This document shows positions 58,509 through 64,000 of a stretch of DNA of 64,000 bases, one piece after another. A program made the translations under genes and the position numbers. The notes under the pieces were generated by a model that was given only the letters and a program-made list of their open reading frames with translations, was not told the DNA's origin and did not search any database. Source of the DNA: an uncultured Clostridia bacterium (GTDB lineage Bacteria; Bacillota; Clostridia; TANB77; CAG-508); NCBI GenBank assembly GCA_944389125.1, contig CALXLF010000002.1:62001-126000 (forward strand), in the 5' to 3' direction. Position 1 is the stretch's first letter. Each line of letters starts with the position of its first letter.

Positions 58509-59385
58509 ATGTACAAGTTCGTTGCAATAGATTTAGATGGTACATTATTAAATTCATATGGTCAAATATCTGATAAAACAAAAGAAGCTATAAAAAAAGC
58601 TATTTCAATAGGAACCGAAATTGTTATTGCTTCTCGGGAGAACTATAGATTCTATAAAATCATTTTCAAAAGAACTTGGAATTGATGATTATTTAATTTC
58701 TGGAAATGGAGCAGCTGTATATGATATAAAAAATGATGAGATAATATATAGTAAATTTTTAAATAAAAATCAAGTTCTTGAAATAGCAAAAATATGTGAA
58801 GAAAATAGTATTCATTATAATGTTTATACTGAAACAGAAATTATTACTAAAAATTTGAGTTATAATGTTTTGTATTATTATAAAGAAAATTTAAAAAAGC
58901 CTGAAGATAAAAGAACATATATTAATATTGTTCCTGATATGATTGAATATATTCAAAATTTAGAAAATGAGCATTTTTTAAAAATTACAATTTGTGATGA
59001 AGATATAAAAATATTTAATAGTATAATTAAGAAAATAAAAATGCTTGATAAATTTGGAGTTTTAGATGTAGAGTATATGTCTAGAAAAAAAATAAAAAGC
59101 GGAACAGAAGAATTTTTAATAGAGTATTATTATACTGAAATTACAAATGAAAATGTTAATAAATGGAATGCGATAAAATTTTTAATTGATAAACTTGGAA
59201 TTAAAAAAGAAGAAGTTATGGCTATTGGAGATAATTTTAATGATAGAGAAATGATTGAAAATGCAGGCTTAGGAATCGTTATGGGAAATTCAAATCCATT
59301 TATGAAAATTTGTGGAGATATAATAGTTACTGATAATAATTCAGATGGAGTATGTCAAGCTATAGAAAAATATATTTTAAAATAA
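58509..59385 (+). CDS. Cof-type HAD phosphatase, one CGG +1 shift
   Basis: Hydrolase of sugar phosphates or flavin phosphates, 291 residues. DxD motif FVAIDLDGTLLNS at the N-terminus; motif II region EIVIAS, then CGG 58635-58637, then after skipping C, GRTIDSIKSFSKELGIDDYLISGNGA, where IA(T/S)GR is characteristic of the family. Motifs III/IV: lysine in WNAIKFL and GDNFNDREMIENAGLGIVMGN. In normal reading it would stop soon after the break. AAGGAGG before ATG. Confidence 0.93.
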
Positions 59386-59578
59386 AAATGGCGGAGTTTT
59401 GTTTAAAAAAATGCAAAATTTTGCTTATTTTTTTGAGTACGCAATAAGAAAATAACATTTTAATTACTATAATATTAAATTTTTGTAACAATGTTGTTTT
59501 TTGTTGATAATAGTAAAAAGATGTTGTAAAATTGATTATGATATAAAGAAAAAAATGATATTCAAGGAGGATATAAAT
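59386..59578 (+). other. Gap before the pilus operon
   Basis: No hairpin of note. A T-run follows GCGGAGTTTTG at 59390. Possible promoter elements TTGTAA (about 59483) and others are ambiguous; the Tad operon must be transcribed from here. Confidence 0.35.
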
Positions 59579-60523
59579 ATGGCATCAAATCCAATACAAA
59601 GAAGAGCAAGACAGTCTTTTTTAGTGGGCTTTTTAGTAGCTTTAATAATTATGGCTGTTGTAGTGGTTATTTTATTTATGAGAATTAATTCTTTAAATAC
59701 TGAAAATGCAAGCTTGCAAGATCTTACAACAAGTAACACTAAGACTGTTTATACTTTAGCAAGTGATGTTAAATCAGGTGAAACAATTACATCAGATATG
59801 CTTATAAGTCAAGATATTCTTACTCAAATAGATGTTACTAATTATCTATCAACTGGAGATTTTTATGATGATGAAGGAAATGAAGTAGAATGGGTTGCAA
59901 AAACTGATTTAGCAGGAGGAGCACCTATATTAAAAGATACAGTATCTACAAGTGATAATGTATTAACAGATGATGAAAGAATTATGGAATTTAATATGAT
60001 CGTTTTACCTTCTGAATTACAGAATGGAGATTATATTGATGTTAGATTTTCACTACCAGATGGAACAACTTATATTGTTTTATCTAAAAAACATGTTGAG
60101 CAAACAACAGCAACTGGTGTTTGGATGAAACTAAATGAAGAAGAAATTTTAATGATAAATAGTGCAATTGTTGAAGCTTATCAAATTACTGGAGCAAGAT
60201 TATATGCAGTACAATATACTGAACCAGGTCTTCAAGATTCTGCAATTGAGACATATTCACCTACTCAAGAAGTTATAACACTTATTTATAATGATTCTAA
60301 TATAGTAGAAGAAGCTAGAAATGAATTAACTTCTAAATTAGTTACAAATTATAGTTCTCAAAGAGATGAAATTAATAACTATAAAACAGATATGGAAACA
60401 GATGAATTAGCATCAAATGTTGAAAGTGGAAATGAACAAGAAAATGAAGCTATTAGTACTGCAAGAGATGAATTTGTAACAGCACTTGATGGAACAGGTC
60501 TTGTTGGATCAGAAAATTACTAA
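59579..60523 (+). CDS. CpaB/FlgA-type SAF-domain protein of a Tad pilus operon
   Basis: A 314-residue protein with an N-terminal membrane helix (about 14-36) and an external SAF domain (VYTLASDVKSGETITSDMLISQDI, about 58-85) followed by AGGAPILKDTVS. CpaB/RcpC proteins have this plan and act in assembly of Flp pili. Start ATG 59579 follows AAGGAGG. The C-terminal 50 residues are acidic. It is first in a run of four genes with CpaE- and CpaF-like products, 37 bases ahead of the next. Confidence 0.75.
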   Translation: MASNPIQRRARQSFLVGFLVALIIMAVVVVILFMRINSLNTENASLQDLTTSNTKTVYTLASDVKSGETITSDMLISQDILTQIDVTNYLSTGDFYDDEGNEVEWVAKTDLAGGAPILKDTVSTSDNVLTDDERIMEFNMIVLPSELQNGDYIDVRFSLPDGTTYIVLSKKHVEQTTATGVWMKLNEEEILMINSAIVEAYQITGARLYAVQYTEPGLQDSAIETYSPTQEVITLIYNDSNIVEEARNELTSKLVTNYSSQRDEINNYKTDMETDELASNVESGNEQENEAISTARDEFVTALDGTGLVGSENY

Positions 60524-60560
60524 TTTGTTAATTGATTAATAGAAAGGAAAGTATGGCACA

Positions 60561-61247
60561 ATGAAAAAGACAGCTTTTATGGGAGGATATGATAAATCTG
60601 ATTTAATTATATATATTGCGAAGATTCTTACAGTGTCTGGAAAAAAAGTTTTAATCATTGATACAACATTAATGCAAAAAACTAGGTACATTGTGCCAAC
60701 AATGACACCAGCTCAAAAATATGTTACAACATATGATGGAATTGATATAGCAGTCGGGTTTGATAACATGCAAGATTTGAAAGAATATTTTTCTATAGAA
60801 GGAGATCTTACTTATGATTTCATCTTAGCAGATATCGACTCTCCTGAAGCTTATATAAATTTTGGATTTAACCAAATTGATTTACATTACTTAGTAACAA
60901 GTTTTGATGTTTTTTCTCTTCAAAGAGGAGTTAGTGTTTTAAAAGCTTTTAGAGTACCAACTTTAGTTACAAAGGTTCTATTTACAAGAGATCCAGAATC
61001 TGAAGAAAAGGAATATTTAGATTTTGTATCAATGAGTTATAAAGTAAGATGGAACGATGATGTTATATATTTTCCTTTTGAAACTTCTGATTTATATGCA
61101 ATATATGCAAATCAAAGATTTTCAAGAGTTAGATTTGATAATTTATCAACTGAATATATGGATTGTTTAGCATTTTTAGCTGAGCAAATAAGTGGTTTAT
61201 CAAAAAGTGATATTAAAAAAGCAATAAAACTTATAGAGAGAGCATAA
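60561..61247 (+). CDS. CpaE/TadZ-like P-loop-fold protein, degenerate
   Basis: A 228-residue protein with the MinD/CpaE pattern: KTAFMGGYDKSDLIIYIAKILTVSGKKVLIIDTT at the start, YDFILADIDSPEAYINF in the middle. The P-loop GGYDKSD departs from GKGGxGKST, so ATP binding is doubtful. CpaE/TadZ localises the Tad secretion apparatus. It is placed between the SAF protein and a second CpaE-like gene, 20 bases apart. Confidence 0.7.
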   Translation: MKKTAFMGGYDKSDLIIYIAKILTVSGKKVLIIDTTLMQKTRYIVPTMTPAQKYVTTYDGIDIAVGFDNMQDLKEYFSIEGDLTYDFILADIDSPEAYINFGFNQIDLHYLVTSFDVFSLQRGVSVLKAFRVPTLVTKVLFTRDPESEEKEYLDFVSMSYKVRWNDDVIYFPFETSDLYAIYANQRFSRVRFDNLSTEYMDCLAFLAEQISGLSKSDIKKAIKLIERA

Positions 61248-61267
61248 AGAAGGGAGAGCAAAATACA

Positions 61268-62101
61268 ATGTCAGTAGTTACATTTTGGAATGCTTTAGAA
61301 AAAGAATGTGGACAGACTTTGTCTGCAATTGCAATTGCAACTTATATGGCTATGGAACATAATTATAGAATTCTACTTATAGATGCATGTTTTCATGATA
61401 ATACTATGGAAAAAGCTTTTTGGAAGAAAAAAGAAAATAAAGCATTAAGAGAATTAACAGGTGGAAAAATTGATATTTCATCTGGAGCAGAAGGACTAAT
61501 TAGTGCTGTTGCTAGTAATAAAGCTACTCCTGAGATAATAACAAATTATACAAGAATTGTTTTTAAAAATAGATTAGATGTTTTATTAGGATTAAAAACT
61601 GAAATAAGACATGATCATGAAAAATCAATGATGCTATATAAAGATTTAATTACAACAGCAAATAAATATTATGATATAGTTTTTGTTGACTTATCAAAAG
61701 GAACTAATAGACCAAGTAGTGAAGCTATTTTAAAGATATCAGATGTTGTTTTATATACTATGCCACCAAATTTATTTAATATAGATAAATATAAAGAATT
61801 AAAGGCTAACAAAAACTCTATAGTATCAAAACAAAAAGTTATGCCATTATTAGCAAGAAGTGATGAATCTTCTGGATATAATGTAAAAAATACAACAAGA
61901 TATATTAAAGATAGATATACAATTGCTACCATTCCATATAATGTTAGATATATGGAAGCAACAAATGAAGCTAGAACTGCAACATTTATGACAAATACAA
62001 AACTTTCAAAATCAGCTTTAAGTGTTAACGGAAACTTTTTTGAAGAATTAGATAGAACTTCTCAAATGATAATAGATAAAATCAGAGAATTAAATAAATA
62101 G
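61268..62101 (+). CDS. CpaE/TadZ-like ATPase-fold protein
   Basis: A 277-residue protein: VVTFWNALEKECGQTLSAIAIATYMA replaces the usual KGGVGKT loop with EKECGQT, a form I have seen in clostridial CpaE-like proteins. IDACFHDN and YDIVFVDLSKG correspond to the later acidic motifs. It starts 20 bases after the preceding gene and ends 26 bases before the CpaF-like ATPase, so a cotranscribed pilus function is likely. Confidence 0.72.
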   Translation: MSVVTFWNALEKECGQTLSAIAIATYMAMEHNYRILLIDACFHDNTMEKAFWKKKENKALRELTGGKIDISSGAEGLISAVASNKATPEIITNYTRIVFKNRLDVLLGLKTEIRHDHEKSMMLYKDLITTANKYYDIVFVDLSKGTNRPSSEAILKISDVVLYTMPPNLFNIDKYKELKANKNSIVSKQKVMPLLARSDESSGYNVKNTTRYIKDRYTIATIPYNVRYMEATNEARTATFMTNTKLSKSALSVNGNFFEELDRTSQMIIDKIRELNK

Positions 62102-62127
62102 ATGAGAAAAATGGAGGGCCATTTATA

Positions 62128-64000
62128 ATGAATATTGCTAATTTAATGCTAATGTTTGTAGTACTTGTAGTTATTATAGTATTTATAGTACGTTCGATTA
62201 AAAAGAATAAAGAAGAAGCAGTAGAAGAACCGGTTGAAGTAGATGATAAAACTTATACCTTAGATAAGATGATAAAATTCGTAAAAAAGAGACTAGATGA
62301 AATTACCAAAATCAACCTATATGATATTGGTCTTTCAGAAGAAGAATTAAAGAGAAGAAAAGCAAAAAAATATGAATTAAAAAAGGCCTTAAAAGGTTGT
62401 ACATATGGTGACGTTAATGATAAAAAATATGTTAAAGAATTAATATATGATTTATTATCAAAAGAATATGGAGTTGATGAAGTTAATATTTCAAAAGCGA
62501 TTCCTTTTGATGTTCCTTCTCTTTTAACAGCACAAGACAAATTTGATATTTTAATACATGAATATAAAAAGACTTTTTCATATGAGGCTTTAACAGAATT
62601 AATTAAAAAATACAATTTAGCAGCATTAAAACTAGTTCCAGGTTCTACAAAACCTTGCTATGTTATTACTTCAGATGAAATTGATATGATTTATGATAAA
62701 GAAAACTTAAATCTTAGTTTTGCAGATAAACTAGAAGTTGTTGTTCAAAGAATTTATCAACAATATAAAGGTTATAGTAGTATAGATGAAATAAGAGATA
62801 TGAATATTGATGGTGTATCTGGACGGAGTTTCTGGTTTACCAGAAAGCTTCTTAAGCCAAGTTGCACAAACAGATGGCGATTATTTAAAACAAGCCATGG
62901 AAGCAAAAGTACCAAGAGCATGTGATTCAATTTGGATATTTTTCCAAGGTAAATCTATAAGATTAGAGTTCTTATCTTTTGGAACTGAAAGTGAATTAAA
63001 AAGAGTATGTCAAAATATATATAAATATAATAATCCAGGTCAGTTATCTGATACAAATGGTTATAAAATTAATGAAATGAAAGATGGTTCTCGTGTCGTT
63101 GTTTTAAGACCATCAATGTCTGAGACTTGGGCATTCTTCGTAAGAAAATTCGATACTAAGAAAGCTACACTTGAGCAAATAGTAAGATTTGAAGGAAAAG
63201 AAGAAGCAATAGAACTTTTAAGATTCTTAGTTAAAGGAGCAAGAATTATAGCCCTTACTGGTGAGCAGGGTTGTCGGAAAAACAACAATGCTTATGGCTA
63301 TAATTGAAAGTATTTATGAAACGATGAACCTTAGAATTCAGGAAACTGCTTTCGAGCTTCACTTAAGAAAAATATATCCAACTAGAAATATTTTATCATT
63401 ACGTGAAACAGAAACAGTTTCTGGTCAGGAAGGTTTGGACGTTCAGAAGAAAACTGATGGTACAGTTAATATCATCGGTGAGGTTGCAACTGATCCCGTT
63501 GCTGCATGGATGATTCAGGCAGCCCAAGTTGCTTCTAAATTTACATTATTTACTCACCACGCTAAAACTTTTCCAAACTTAGTTACAGCACTTCGTAACT
63601 CAATGCTTAGAACTGGTGTATTCAATAATGAGAGAACTGCAGAAGAGCAGGTTGTTCAAGTATTAAACTTTGATATTCACTTAGTTAAAGACTTTAGAGG
63701 ACGTCGTTACATAGAAAGAGTTACAGAATGTATACCAATTGAGGAAAAAAATGAATATACTTTTGATCATAGAAAAGAAAAAACTTTAGAAGGAAAATTT
63801 GATAAATTTTTTGATAATGCTACAATATTCTTCTCAAAAACAACAAATCATGAGTTATATAAATATCAAAATGTACTAGAATTTGTTGATGATAAATATG
63901 TTTTATCAAATCCTATCTCTGAAAATAATATTAGAGAGATGAGATTAAATATGAATGAAACAGATCAAATTGCTTTTGACAAATTCTTGGAAAGAAATTG
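62128..64000 (+). CDS. CpaF/TadA-type secretion ATPase, 3' truncated by window edge, two CGG +1 shifts
   Basis: Hexameric motor for Flp-pilus assembly. An N-terminal membrane segment (about 4-22) is unusual for CpaF. Break 1: CGG 62824-62826; NIDGVS-G then after skipping C, GVSGLPESFLSQVA. Break 2: CGG 63275-63277 inside Walker A; normal reading gives GEQGC and an arginine, skipping C gives GEQGCGKTTMLMAI, the canonical GxxGxGKT. Later HHAKTFPNLVTALRNSML corresponds to the His-box region (THHAKTF). The frame stays open to the window end, at least 623 residues. Confidence 0.9.

Overview
The window is a very AT-rich chromosomal segment (GC visibly below about one third, A/T-ending codons) from a spore-forming member of the Clostridia. 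The evidence for sporulation is a sigma-K gene, an alpha/beta-type SASP, a BofC-like protein and a SpoVK-like AAA+ protein. Low-GC Gram-positive markers include TagO/MraY-type glycosyltransferase, WhiA, HrcA with a CIRCE operator, a glmS ribozyme, ClpE and ComEC. I would guess an uncultured gut-type lineage, but nothing here fixes the genus. No tRNA, rRNA or CRISPR array was recognised.

The outstanding feature is recoding. Fifteen of 56 genes are broken in the conventional reading, always in the same way: an in-frame CGG codon is reached, and the homologous protein continues in the +1 frame as if C were skipped and GGN read as glycine (18 sites; comEC, recD2 and the CpaF-like ATPase each need two). 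No host-like gene in the window uses CGG as arginine; CGT, CGC and CGA are used normally. In-frame CGG without a shift is found only in four genes that look foreign (15116-15799, 16028-16723, 38808-39029, 43337-44134). All 18 events are in the same codon phase and fall in housekeeping genes with intact flanks, so they look like a genome-wide CGGN quadruplet or programmed +1 frameshift to glycine rather than decay or random error. Perkinsus mitochondrial AGG/CCC frameshifting is the nearest precedent I know.

Layout. 1-9148: end of a zeta-toxin-like protein, aspS, an SH3 cell-wall protein, comEC, a BofC-like protein, a PflX-type radical SAM enzyme and two lipoproteins. 9296-13804: clpE (minus) divergent from glmS with its ribozyme. 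13824-16768: a REP-associated transposase flanked by its repeats, then a duplicated orphan gene with conserved structured leaders whose G-run pairs with the loop of its own terminator. 16813-22077: rpsT, rpiB, tagO-like, pth, rng and a cell-wall amidase. 22147-34307: SpoVK-like protein, a small alarmone synthetase, two two-component systems, a MacB-like ABC transporter and membrane proteins. 34368-38747: ruvA, rarA, two TauE/SafE half-size proteins and sigK.

38748-44180 is an accessory stretch: a foreign small gene, an unassigned multi-stem RNA, a large helicase with C-terminal repeats plus a partner, and another foreign gene with its own promoter, leader and terminator. 44302-50348: prmC, whiA, hemW and three unidentified proteins. 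50415-57790: the hrcA-grpE-dnaK-dnaJ heat-shock operon behind a CIRCE element, then recD2. 57854-59385: a perfect REP palindrome, a SASP gene and a Cof-type phosphatase. 59579-64000: start of a Tad/Flp-type pilus operon (CpaB-, two CpaE/TadZ-, CpaF-like), cut by the window edge.
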